Origin: Gammaproteobacteria bacterium
Lineage (GTDB): Bacteria > Pseudomonadota > Gammaproteobacteria > Pseudomonadales > Azotimanducaceae
Length of the DNA stretch: 64,000 nucleotides
Direction: 5' to 3'
Assembly (NCBI GenBank): GCA_009840305.1
Contig: VXNY01000029.1
Span: 372,001 to 436,000 of the forward strand
Of this stretch, positions 44,983 to 53,353 are shown in pieces. The translations under genes were made by a program, and so were the position numbers. Below the pieces are notes generated by a model. The model saw nothing but the letters and a program-made list of their open reading frames with translations. It ran no database searches and had not been told where the DNA came from. The first letter of the stretch is position 1; each line of letters begins with the position of its first letter.

Positions 44983-46125
44983 TCAGCGAGTACGCGTCTG
45001 TAGGTGATCGTGAACAGTATGAACTGCGCGAGCCGCATTCCATGCGAACGGTCCGTAGTCGTTGAGATTCTCCGGGTCAAGTAGGCGCATGACGGTGTGC
45101 AAGTGGTCCCGGGCTTCTTCGTTGTACTCGATCAAGATCGCATCGGGAACATAGATTCGGTAGTACACTCGCTCCCCGCGCTGACTGAAGGTGAAGAATC
45201 CAGTGGTCAATTTGGGTTTAATCGCGTCGCGAATATTCTCGGCGTGGGGCGATGGGAGATAGAAGAGATACACATCGATCAAGTCCCCGGCGACTTCCAA
45301 TTGCTCATCTGAAAGGTTGGACAACGGAATGCCGACGTTTTCGAACTCTTCGAAGGGGAAGTCCTTACCTCGGTCTAGGTGGCCGTTTCCAGACCCGGCT
45401 CTGACGTCTCCGCGAACCAGACCTTCCACGGTTGCTTGGGCCTGTTCTTCCTCGGACAGCGACTCGAACAGCTCTCGGCCCCATTGGATTTCATCCTCCA
45501 ACGGGGTGCTACCATTGACGGTCAGGGGCTCGGAACCCAAGAACATGGGTGCTAGCAGCAGATCGTCGCCGTGGACGAGAAAATTGAGCGCAATGTGATG
45601 GCCGTCGAACTGAAGACCCCAGGCGGAGTCGATCATCGGGTTGCCGAACACAGCAACGGTGTAGTCCTCTACAGTTCCGACTCCGGATGCGCGTTCGATG
45701 TCTGTTGCGAGAAGTTCCACCGTCGCGAACCCTTCTTCGCTGAGCAAGGAGCGAAGGGCCGTCCAAACGTGTTGTTGGGCCTCTTCGCCGAGACTTCCTA
45801 GTCGAACCCCGCCGGGGCGACGTCCGGGGACGTTAGTCCACGAGTGCATTTCCTTGTCGCCCACGCAGTAGTTGAGTGACCTCTTCTGATCGTTTGTCAC
45901 GGAATTGAGCAGGTTTGCGACTAGAGTTGCCATGCGGTTGAGATCGTTGCGTTCGCTACGGGGTTTCAGAGTGAAGCTTGACAGGTCGCAATCGAGACTG
46001 AAATCTCCGGATTGCGGAGCAACGTCTTCGTCGAGGTCTTGAGCAAGTCCGAGTTGGCCGAGTGTTAGGGCAAGCGCGCACAACAGGAATGTGATAAGGA
46101 AAGCGCGGGAAGCAAACTCGGTCAT
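44983..46125 (-). CDS. DUF3500-family exported protein
   Basis: A 380-residue protein with a signal peptide (residues 1-28, ending GLAQ). The body has the marks of DUF3500: WTNVPGRRPGGVRLGSL, then WGLQFDGHHIALNFLV, PMFLGSEPL, and a second half where a helix starting LSDEQ is followed by FFTFSQRGERVYYRIYVPD and LIEYN. Members are exported proteins of unknown activity. Base composition is clearly GC-richer than all neighbours, and third positions are mostly G/C, so it came from a different source. GGAG lies upstream of ATG 46125. Confidence 0.82.
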   Translation of the reverse strand: MTEFASRAFLITFLLCALALTLGQLGLAQDLDEDVAPQSGDFSLDCDLSSFTLKPRSERNDLNRMATLVANLLNSVTNDQKRSLNYCVGDKEMHSWTNVPGRRPGGVRLGSLGEEAQQHVWTALRSLLSEEGFATVELLATDIERASGVGTVEDYTVAVFGNPMIDSAWGLQFDGHHIALNFLVHGDDLLLAPMFLGSEPLTVNGSTPLEDEIQWGRELFESLSEEEQAQATVEGLVRGDVRAGSGNGHLDRGKDFPFEEFENVGIPLSNLSDEQLEVAGDLIDVYLFYLPSPHAENIRDAIKPKLTTGFFTFSQRGERVYYRIYVPDAILIEYNEEARDHLHTVMRLLDPENLNDYGPFAWNAARAVHTVHDHLQTRTR

Positions 46126-46436
46126 GGCAATGAGTCTCCGACGGGCGGGCTTGAATGGTCTAATGATTATATGGGCGGCGACGCTGGGCTAGATTTGGGG
46201 GACTGTCAGAAATTTCCTGTATAGAGTGTTGTAAATGTTCATCCCCCTACAGGTGGGGAGCACATCGCAGTTTGAAATTACTTTGGAGATGCCTCTTGGG
46301 CTCCAACAGTAACGAATTTAACCTTTGAGGCTGTCAAATTTTTAGGTATTACTGTTTCCGGCTTGTTTTCGGAAAAGGTTTGTTCGATCTGACTATGGTC
46401 GAGAAGAAGGTCTGATACTCACTCTGGATGATTGTC
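46126..46436. other. Intergenic region, no gene seen
   Basis: About 310 bases between two leftward genes, changing from GC-rich next to the DUF3500 gene to AT-rich. No gene, repeat or clear terminator was found. Confidence 0.35.
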
Positions 46437-48179
46437 CTAGTCAGAAATTGAGCTTATGTAATCTAGTTGTTCCTGAGTAAATCCCGGTAAGTCAGTGTAC
46501 CCTAAGGCACTAGCAGCTTCCGCTCTCAGTTTAGGTTCAAACTCATCCAACCGGTCGAAAAGATCAACTGCGTTATAGTCCGCCCAACTATCGAAAAACC
46601 AATACCAACTCACTTCCTCTCCAGAGCTATCTTCGTATTGGTGTAAGAACTCCATTCCGCGTTCAACTTCGCCACTTTCCGCTAGAGTTTGTGCTATTGT
46701 GTTGGTAGCTCTTGTTTTGACAGATTGACTGACTAAGGGCAAAACTTCAATAGCAGATTCAATGTTACTTTCCACGAGTTCACTGATGATCCAACCTTCA
46801 AGGTACTCCCCGTCTTCCTGAAGTTTCGCGAGCCGAAGTGCGCGTTTTGGATCTTCTCGACCGAGTGCACCAAAGGCTGTTCTCATTATGCTCAATTTGT
46901 TAGACGGCCACCGGCCCGGGTTAGAGGTCGCAACATTGTCCATTTCCGAAGCAGACAAGACCCAATCGAGGGCCGCTGCAGGATCCAAAGCTGACCACCG
47001 TCTTATGACTTCCTCTAGTGTTGCATCGTTGCGTGCGCCATATGGAGCCAAAGAATGAATTAATTCAATCGTCCGCTCCGGATCTGTGGCTACCAGCGCC
47101 GCTAGTGCGTGCTCACAAGCATCGGGCTGCAATTTGTGTGGTATCTGTGCAATTTCAGCGAGTACCGTTTCGGGATAGACTTCAGCCCAAGAACGAATTA
47201 GTAGGTGTTGCACTCGGTCGGCCATGTATGCTTGTTCTCGCGGCGAGACCGTATTCTGGTCTTGAGATCGATCCGTGCTCTCCAATTGATCGAGTGTTCG
47301 TGTGGAACCACTGTGAATGTATTCCCAAGTGTTCTGGGGATCATTTTTAACAAGCTCACGTAGAACCTCATCGAAGATATATGTTCTGCCGATGATGCGA
47401 AATCCAACGTCGAAAGGCTCATGAAGATGAAAAAGAGCGTCAAATCCTTGCTGTTCAATGAGTGTTTCAGCGACCAGAACTAACGAGTCAAGCTGTGAGA
47501 AGTCATCCAATCCGTCATTGATTAGCACATTCCATGCGGTCTTTGGATCGTCAGCAAACTCGAGCGCTTTTGAATCACTCTCATAGTATGAAGCAAAGTC
47601 CGAATGACCCAGTTTACGAGCAATTTCGTTATGTTGAGCTTCCGTTAGATCGTCCCTCACGTTCAAGATAACCAAGAGTGTGGATAAACGCTCGCGTCTG
47701 TTCAGTTTCGTAGCTGTAGTGATTGCTTCATCCAAGTTCGAAACACACCACTCGGAGAACATCCCCCTTAAGAACGGGTCTCGTTCTTGATCGTCGAGTT
47801 CTTCGAATTTAGCGAATGCTGCTTGTGGATCGATTACGGCAAACCGACCCGCTATCGCGAATATTGTTTCGTCTCTTACACTACTCAGTTCACTATCTCG
47901 CGATTCTTCCAACAACGCCAATAACTCTTCTTCATTCGCGCGGGTCAGTGCTTCGAAGAGCGCGGCGTTATGAATGAAAATGTCCGCATGATCACCCAAC
48001 AATGAATTCGCCTTGTTCGAACCAGCGTGTGAGCCCTGATCGGATGGAGTGGAATTGGTAGTTTGAGTTGCATCTTCTTCTGCAAGAGTGATCCATGGAA
48101 GAAGTGCGAGGACACCGATGATTGTTATGTGGCGCAACTTTCCATATGTAGCTGCAAATCTGTGTATTTCAAAATTCAT
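46437..48179 (-). CDS. Exported alpha-helical repeat protein, paralogue 4
   Basis: 580 residues from ATG 48179, the start that puts the hydrophobic segment HITIIGVLALLPWITLA near the N-terminus; the frame is open to 48251. The end of that segment looks cleavable, so this paralogue may be soluble in the periplasm whereas the others are anchored. Repeat signatures are FSEWCVSNLDEAITTATKL, then RWSALDPAAALDWVLSASEM and FDSWADYNAVDLFDRLDEF. It aligns with paralogue 3 over most of its length. Function unknown. Confidence 0.68.
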   Translation of the reverse strand: MNFEIHRFAATYGKLRHITIIGVLALLPWITLAEEDATQTTNSTPSDQGSHAGSNKANSLLGDHADIFIHNAALFEALTRANEEELLALLEESRDSELSSVRDETIFAIAGRFAVIDPQAAFAKFEELDDQERDPFLRGMFSEWCVSNLDEAITTATKLNRRERLSTLLVILNVRDDLTEAQHNEIARKLGHSDFASYYESDSKALEFADDPKTAWNVLINDGLDDFSQLDSLVLVAETLIEQQGFDALFHLHEPFDVGFRIIGRTYIFDEVLRELVKNDPQNTWEYIHSGSTRTLDQLESTDRSQDQNTVSPREQAYMADRVQHLLIRSWAEVYPETVLAEIAQIPHKLQPDACEHALAALVATDPERTIELIHSLAPYGARNDATLEEVIRRWSALDPAAALDWVLSASEMDNVATSNPGRWPSNKLSIMRTAFGALGREDPKRALRLAKLQEDGEYLEGWIISELVESNIESAIEVLPLVSQSVKTRATNTIAQTLAESGEVERGMEFLHQYEDSSGEEVSWYWFFDSWADYNAVDLFDRLDEFEPKLRAEAASALGYTDLPGFTQEQLDYISSISD

Positions 48180-48238
48180 CAGGTACTTCGCTATGCATTC
48201 TCTGGTGTCGTCATTTTCAAAGCTGGCCTCGACATTCG

Positions 48239-48391
48239 CTATTCCACCCAATCAGAAGGTAGAACCATTTGATCCAGGTCGATCAATCCTTTTTCATCTT
48301 GTAGCTGTAGCTCTAACAGATGCATATTCTCGGTTATTGGGTACTCGCTCAGCAACTTTTCTGCATCCTTGATAGATTCTTCGGCTAGTGT
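48239..48391 (-). pseudogene. C-terminal fragment of an unknown gene
   Basis: The - strand reads LAEESIKDAEKLLSEYPITE, then MHLLELQLQDEKGLIDLDQM, ending in a stop at 48239. This is protein-like over 50 codons with no start, and its frame is lost near 48392, where the opposite strand becomes an ICE gene. It is probably the tail of a gene cut by a rearrangement at the ICE junction. No family is recognised. Confidence 0.4.
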
Positions 48392-49019
48392 GGGTCTGGA
48401 CTTTTGTCGATCGATTGTTGGACTTCTTCGATTTGCCGATTCACTTCGAGTGATCTGGCATGCAGCTGAAGCGAATGATCCCTATGCGGACTGGTGGCTC
48501 ATAAAACTGCAAGACACTTACCACGTCATTGGCAATCGGATTGGGAACCTCATGGCAAAGTTCCTAGCCAAACTACCAGCTCGCGGAACATTTCAAATCG
48601 CTCCTCCGGAAGATAAAGATCCGTTTCGAATTCGATTAAATTTCGCTACTCCCTACGCATATCAAGCAGCAGAACTGTTGAGTAAATTTGACTCACTCGT
48701 TCGTTGTGTTCTAGGCTGCAAACATCTAGGAGTGATTGATAATAAAACTGCGAAGAACACTATTTATCAAGTAGCCCGTCTGATTCGAGGGTTGTTTGCG
48801 CTCGCTACTCGATATCGACATCTAGGGATAGATCGGAACAACCCATTATCGTTTGAAGCGGGTGGCAAAACAGCTCGACGATACATGGGCGAACTTCCTG
48901 CGGATGTAAGAGCAGGTACTAGGCGCGCTCGACTTGCACCACCAATAATCAAGGGAATGCCACCATATATCCCACCAGTCACAGAAAACAATGAAGCCTA
49001 CGAAGGATTTGGAGATTGA
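48369..49019 (+). CDS. ICE protein, PFL_4669/TIGR03761 family, probably 5'-truncated
   Basis: A 216-residue frame from TTG 48369. From residue 18 it matches the PFL_4669 family of PFGI-1-type integrating conjugative elements: GLLRFADSLRVIWHAAEAND, PYADWWLIKL, then LNFATPYAYQAAELLSKFDS and a C-terminal GMPPYIPPV. Family members normally have a further N-terminal stretch; here the first 17 residues are unlike it and there is no ribosome site, so the 5' end was probably lost when the left cargo joined. Role in the element is unknown. It precedes the DUF3577 and DUF6573 genes, as in related ICEs. Confidence 0.7.
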   Translation: MIDSSASVGLDFCRSIVGLLRFADSLRVIWHAAEANDPYADWWLIKLQDTYHVIGNRIGNLMAKFLAKLPARGTFQIAPPEDKDPFRIRLNFATPYAYQAAELLSKFDSLVRCVLGCKHLGVIDNKTAKNTIYQVARLIRGLFALATRYRHLGIDRNNPLSFEAGGKTARRYMGELPADVRAGTRRARLAPPIIKGMPPYIPPVTENNEAYEGFGD

Positions 49020-49226
49020 CCAGTCTTTCCCTAGCTACTCGGCACCACTGCGATTCAGTGGTAGAAGCGTCGGCGGATCGTGAAATCGACGCGCACGTAC
49101 AAACTTTACGGGGTTTGTATGCGATCCTAATGTCACCGTCAGTTTTGATGGATTCAAGATTGATGCAATCATGCTTTTTCAAGCTTGCTTGGAAGAGTGT
49201 TAACCGACCAACCTGGAGGCAGCGTT

Positions 49227-49628
49227 ATGTCAGTAATAGCAAATGCGAAGCAATTCGCACTGCTTACTACAGGGATTGGTTACCTGAGTCGAGTTCGAGA
49301 GATCGAACCCAACGAAGGTTTACCCTTTCTTGTAGTAACTATTTCCGCCCTCAGAGGCTGGGACGAGGAAGTTCGGTATACGTACATGGACTGCCGTGTC
49401 TCAGGCCGTTCCTGTCACGCGTACGTGACCAGTTTAGCACCGTACGTGGAAGCAGGCGACAAAGTCCTGATTCGCTTTCGAACGCACGATATGTTCGCGG
49501 AAACGTTTACCTACCGACAAGGCCCGAAACAGGGCAAAGTCGGAGTAACCGTGAAAGCCAAACTGATCGGCATCGAATGGGCACGAGTCAATGGTGTTGC
49601 ATATGCCGAGCTGGAAGAAACAGCTTAG
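49227..49628 (+). CDS. DUF3577 (STY4534-family) ICE replication-associated protein
   Basis: 133 residues from ATG 49227; GGAGG lies about 8 bases upstream, and a longer frame from 49185 is rejected. The sequence has the DUF3577 order: KQFALLTTGIGYLSRVREI at the N-terminus, a central MDCRVSGRSCHAYV, then KVLIRFRTHDMF and KVGVTVKAKLIGIEWARVNG. The fold resembles a single-stranded-DNA-binding OB domain and the family is found near ssb and topoisomerase genes in SPI-7-like elements, so it probably serves element replication or transfer. No ssb or topB gene follows here, which is unusual for the family neighbourhood. Confidence 0.82.
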   Translation: MSVIANAKQFALLTTGIGYLSRVREIEPNEGLPFLVVTISALRGWDEEVRYTYMDCRVSGRSCHAYVTSLAPYVEAGDKVLIRFRTHDMFAETFTYRQGPKQGKVGVTVKAKLIGIEWARVNGVAYAELEETA

Positions 49629-49688
49629 GTACGCTAACTGCTTCAGTTAGCCCTTATTTAACTCGGATTCCACCTCAGATTTTTACCA

Positions 49689-49718
49689 CCCGGCCGGGGA
49701 GTACCACTCCCCGACGGG
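49689..49718 (+). promoter_or_regulatory. Strong leader hairpin before the DUF6573 gene
   Basis: CCCGGCCGGGGAG (49689-49701) pairs with CTCCCCGACGGG (49707-49718) over 12 base pairs with one bulged base and a 5-base loop. It lies 41 bases before ATG 49760 in the untranslated leader. GC-rich leader hairpins in front of backbone genes are common in this ICE family. It could act as an RNA-stability, attenuation or translation-control element. A T-run (GTTTTTC) follows after about 20 bases, too far for a classic terminator. Confidence 0.6.
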
Positions 49719-49759
49719 CGAGAGGTCGACTCGGCCGTTTTTCTATTTGGAGAATACCT

Positions 49760-50179
49760 ATGTCAGACTTCTTCGACAACAATCCTGAACAATTGGCTGT
49801 TGATCCAGCATACGCTGGTTCGAGAGCAGAAGCAATTGCCGAGGGCACCATCATCGATGTCAGTGACCTCGGCCGCCAAGTCGGTTTCAAATGGCCGGTT
49901 GCAATGACCAAGGCTGTTTGGGAAGATTCCGTATCTTGGAGCGATGAAGACAGCGATCAACAGGTTCCTCAGAACCAAAAGTCTCGTTTGTTTTCGGTCG
50001 TAGGTGCGTGTGCTGACTATGTCAGAACCCGCGGACCAAAGGCGGACCGAATGCGTTTTCGCATTAACCGCATTCCACGCGATGGAGTGTCTCGGGGTGC
50101 GCAACAACGTCTCCTACAAGTCGTCGCTCATCCGGGCGATGATGGAGAACCAGTGTTAACCATCCGAATTCCCGCGTAG
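49760..50179 (+). CDS. DUF6573-family ICE protein
   Basis: 139 residues from ATG 49760 with GGAG upstream. A longer open frame from 49016 crosses the DUF3577 gene and is a shadow. The protein shows the DUF6573 pattern: SRAEAIAEGTIIDVSDLGRQ, then VGFKWPVAMTKAVWEDSVSW, a SRLFSVVGACADYVR helix and the C-terminal HPGDDGEPVLTIRIP. These small proteins accompany the replication and transfer genes of PFGI-1-like ICEs; no activity is known. It is followed by a strong terminator that closes this backbone segment. Confidence 0.8.
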   Translation: MSDFFDNNPEQLAVDPAYAGSRAEAIAEGTIIDVSDLGRQVGFKWPVAMTKAVWEDSVSWSDEDSDQQVPQNQKSRLFSVVGACADYVRTRGPKADRMRFRINRIPRDGVSRGAQQRLLQVVAHPGDDGEPVLTIRIPA

Positions 50180-50220
50180 GAACAACACGGTTCCTGAACT
50201 GTGTTTCAGGATCAGAGCAT

Positions 50221-50267
50221 GTTAGTTTGAGTAGTTCATTACTCAAACTAACGTGATTCTGTTTTTA
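50221..50267 (+). terminator. Rho-independent terminator after the DUF6573 gene
   Basis: GTTAGTTTGAGTA (50221-50233) and TACTCAAACTAAC (50240-50252) form a perfect 13-base-pair stem with a 6-base loop, followed by TTCTGTTTTTA. It is the clearest terminator in the window and ends the ICE backbone segment before the cargo. About 300 bases without a gene follow up to 50555. Confidence 0.8.
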
Positions 50268-50555
50268 TTGAAATTCCTCATAGATTTTTAGTCTCTTCAA
50301 TCCAGTCTACTATTCGAAATTCGCACCAGCGAGATACGATAAGGCCAACTCAGTACTGATCTGGTCTTCACTCTGCTTAGATTCGCAATCTCAACACAGG
50401 AAAACGGAAACCAAACCGAATCTGTTTTCTAAACTGATAAAATTCACAAAAATCGTGAGTCAAAGAATTTCACCTTCGGACTCGACGCTGATTGATTCAA
50501 TCGCTGAGATCCGCGAGCGGTTGGACTTGCGCATCAAATTCAGTGAGAATAGGGC

Positions 50556-51215
50556 ATGAGCGACACAGAAAACGACAAATCGGGCGACAAGACGTTTGAT
50601 CGGATCACGTCAAAGATAAAGACTGCTACTTCACATATCCCAAGGTTGTTCGTTGAACTAGCCGTGGTGTTCATTGGGGTCTATCTGGCGTTTCTCTTGA
50701 CTGACTACCAAGAAGAACTTGAGAAAGGGGAGATTCGCATAAAGTTCTACGAAAGCCTCATTGTAGAATTGAGTTCGATGGTTCAGCATCTTATCGAAGA
50801 AGAGAAACATATGCTTTGGCACACAGGTACTCGCGACGAAATTGTCAAAGGAAATCGTCCTAACATTCCTGCACATCCTCTGAATTATTCAATCCCCGCG
50901 TTAGTATTGACTGCCGCATTTGACAGTCGTAATTTCGAATCCCTTAATACTCCTACGATTAACAATATCGTGCTGCTCACTCCAAAAATAGAATCTCTGA
51001 AGCAAAAAATTTACACTTTTAATAATCTCTTAGTTACACTTCTCGCCGCGCAGAAATCCGATGAAGATTGTTGCTATGACAGAGATGGTAAAATTCTGGA
51101 CGACTTCATCTGGTATCCAAAGCTCGTCAAGGACATACACCTCCTAAATGTAGAAATTAGAAAGATTGTTCTTGACTCAGCGATTCCCGAACTAGAAAAA
51201 CTGACGGAGTCTTAA
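50556..51215 (+). CDS. Single-pass membrane protein, DUF6090-like
   Basis: 219 residues with one membrane segment at 33-49 (FVELAVVFIGVYLAFLL) followed by TDYQEE, a signature shared with DUF6090-like proteins in many bacteria. The N-terminus is polar and short; the rest is helical and probably periplasmic, with NNLLVTLLAAQKS near the end. There is no catalytic motif. It is the first cargo gene after the backbone terminator and is followed by its own hairpin at 51223. Confidence 0.6.
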   Translation: MSDTENDKSGDKTFDRITSKIKTATSHIPRLFVELAVVFIGVYLAFLLTDYQEELEKGEIRIKFYESLIVELSSMVQHLIEEEKHMLWHTGTRDEIVKGNRPNIPAHPLNYSIPALVLTAAFDSRNFESLNTPTINNIVLLTPKIESLKQKIYTFNNLLVTLLAAQKSDEDCCYDRDGKILDDFIWYPKLVKDIHLLNVEIRKIVLDSAIPELEKLTES

Positions 51216-51222
51216 TCTAGCT

Positions 51223-51252
51223 CAACCTCAGATCAGAGGTTGTAAAATCTTT
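51223..51252 (+). terminator. Short hairpin between membrane-protein and lipoprotein genes
   Basis: CAACCTC (51223-51229) and GAGGTTG (51236-51242) pair perfectly with a 6-base loop, followed by TAAAATCTTTT. It is a weak terminator or attenuator: it ends only 12 bases before ATG 51255 and would occupy the ribosome-binding region of the next gene. Confidence 0.5.
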
Positions 51253-51254
51253 TG

Positions 51255-53132
51255 ATGGACTACGAAAGAGCTCTAACACTTAAACACTTCGAGCCGAACG
51301 TTTCTGTCGTATTGTGTGTACTTTGTCTTGTATCGTTCTTAGTGTCTGCTTGTGGTGCAGGTCCTTCCAAGCATCTCACAATTTCCGTCGAGTACCTTCC
51401 AATTGAACCGGATGCACTAGGTATAGAAGACTCGGCTGACTATTCATCCGCAACTGTATCCATCAAACGCGTCGATATGCATGAATCAACAGAGCAAGCA
51501 CAAAGTGAATTCATTACTTCTCCTTTCCGCAACGGCAAGGTTGAATGGCGTGGACCGATTCAGGAGCCGATGTGGGTTGAAGTGTTAATCGAATCTGACG
51601 CCGCTGCGCCGCCATTGAAACTGAAAACTTTTGTCGAACCTGGCGAGAGTGTCCCGATTGCGGTTGTAGATTTCAAGATCCCTTACTTCGACGACACGAT
51701 AGCACATGTTGGTACACTTTCTAACGTTCAAGACCCGAACAAGAAATTTTCGTTGTTGGCGGATCTCACATCATCAAATTTTGACACTCAAAACGTAATC
51801 GCAAATATCTCCGTCGCTTTTTGGAACGAGAGGGGGATGCGACAATGGAAAACTATCTCATCTATCGTTGTTCGAGAAGAGAGGTTTAACGTTGAAATGG
51901 AGATCGAGGATCCTATTGTCCTTTCGGTGCAAATTTCGGATTTGGGCACGAACAATTTGTCCACACGTGTAATTGCTGAACCTGGTACAACTATTCGTTT
52001 AGAGCCCTCGACGCATACCGCGTATACCTCTGAATATTTAACAACGGGATGGTTTCAGGCTAGAGAAAACACTACCCAACGTTCACAGGGCCAAGAGTTA
52101 GTGGCCGTCGCTGATACCGGACGACACAAGAGGCTGGTCGAAAGTTGGCGAAGAAGCTTTACCTACCGATTAAAGCAAAAACAGATTGAAGAAGCCCTCG
52201 AAGAACAATCGATCCGTTTGGATGAGCTGATGACAATGAGGCCAAAGGTGGAAGAAGCTCGTGAATCTCATAGTGAAGACAATATGTCTAGTCGTATAAA
52301 AACCTCGTGGGTGAAAACGGACCCTGCCAAGGGATGTGAGCACGTTGATTTGTCGCAAGTCCGACCGGATAGGTGGATTGTATCAAGTGATTATGTAAGT
52401 TCTCGAACTGATGCGTTGTACGATGAGATTTTTAACATTGAGTTCACTTCCTTAAACGACATAGCACGAAGGGCAAGAGACCCCCTCGACTCTTTGCTTG
52501 CATTAGAACTCGGAGCTTGGTATTCTCTACGAGATCGCTATGAGGCTATCAACATTCTCGATGGATTAACTAAGAGCGTAGCATCAAGTATCGCCGAAGA
52601 GAGAATAGCACCAGTGCGAAGATATTTGTCAGCGACGGTGCAATCGGAAGAACATGAATCCCTTAGGGTACCCGGTCAAAAAGCACCTGACTTTGAACTA
52701 TCCAATTTTCATGGAACTTCTCAGAAACTTAGTGAAATTTTCAAAGAGAATGATCTCGTATTTTTGCAATTCATAAGAAGTCCTGAGTACTACGCTGACT
52801 ACAGTCAGCCTCTTTCCTCTCTATACAACGAGTATAACGACGCGGGATTGCAAATCGTTACCGTGCTATTTAGTGGCGATACCGACCAAGTGTCGGAACT
52901 TGTAGCGAACCAAAAAAAAGCATGGGTCCAATTACTCGAACCCCGGTTCCTTTTAGATTCGGACTTAGCGAAGTCTTACGCGATGGTACATCGAAATATG
53001 GACTACGTTATCGACTCCAACGGTTGCATAGTTCAAAGGAGTCTCAGTCCTGCGGACTTACGTGGATTTTTTAACTTCTATTACGACATTCCTGCAAGCA
53101 CAGATCCGCTGACGGATGTAGTCTCTCCTTGA
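51255..53132 (+). CDS. TlpA-like lipoprotein lacking the active-site cysteines
   Basis: A 625-residue paralogue of the lipoprotein at 29397: lipobox LVSAC with Cys33, a beta-rich N-terminal half, a charged helical linker, and a C-terminal thioredoxin-fold domain (PGQKAPDFELSNFHG, then VLFSGDTDQV and YVIDSNGCIVQRSLS). At the redox site, where the relative has WASWCGPC, this protein reads FIRSPEYYADYS, so both cysteines are gone. It cannot be a thiol-disulfide reductase and may be a binding or chaperone-like homologue. ATG 51255 is preceded by an overlapping TTG. Helices around 290-350 resemble the linker of the paralogue but are less acidic. Confidence 0.8.
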   Translation: MDYERALTLKHFEPNVSVVLCVLCLVSFLVSACGAGPSKHLTISVEYLPIEPDALGIEDSADYSSATVSIKRVDMHESTEQAQSEFITSPFRNGKVEWRGPIQEPMWVEVLIESDAAAPPLKLKTFVEPGESVPIAVVDFKIPYFDDTIAHVGTLSNVQDPNKKFSLLADLTSSNFDTQNVIANISVAFWNERGMRQWKTISSIVVREERFNVEMEIEDPIVLSVQISDLGTNNLSTRVIAEPGTTIRLEPSTHTAYTSEYLTTGWFQARENTTQRSQGQELVAVADTGRHKRLVESWRRSFTYRLKQKQIEEALEEQSIRLDELMTMRPKVEEARESHSEDNMSSRIKTSWVKTDPAKGCEHVDLSQVRPDRWIVSSDYVSSRTDALYDEIFNIEFTSLNDIARRARDPLDSLLALELGAWYSLRDRYEAINILDGLTKSVASSIAEERIAPVRRYLSATVQSEEHESLRVPGQKAPDFELSNFHGTSQKLSEIFKENDLVFLQFIRSPEYYADYSQPLSSLYNEYNDAGLQIVTVLFSGDTDQVSELVANQKKAWVQLLEPRFLLDSDLAKSYAMVHRNMDYVIDSNGCIVQRSLSPADLRGFFNFYYDIPASTDPLTDVVSP

Positions 53133-53353
53133 ACGCTTTAGCATAGAGATAAAAATCTCTTCCTATTTTCTAGTTCTGATTTCCGGTTGATAGGGTACGA
53201 GGAAATCCTCTCATACATTCGGTTCGATCCGCGCTAAAGCACAACTGTGCAGGACACCTGAACGAGTCCATGATCATGAATACACTATCAGACTTCACAA
53301 CGGCTTACAACGACGGAAAAAGCGATCTTAGAAATTAACCGTTCGCGCAGTTT

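Noticed and set aside
49016-49759. A 387-codon open frame ending at 50179
   Set aside because: The first 248 codons run across the DUF3577 gene in another frame with Arg/Ser-rich shadow composition; only the part from ATG 49760 is a known family.
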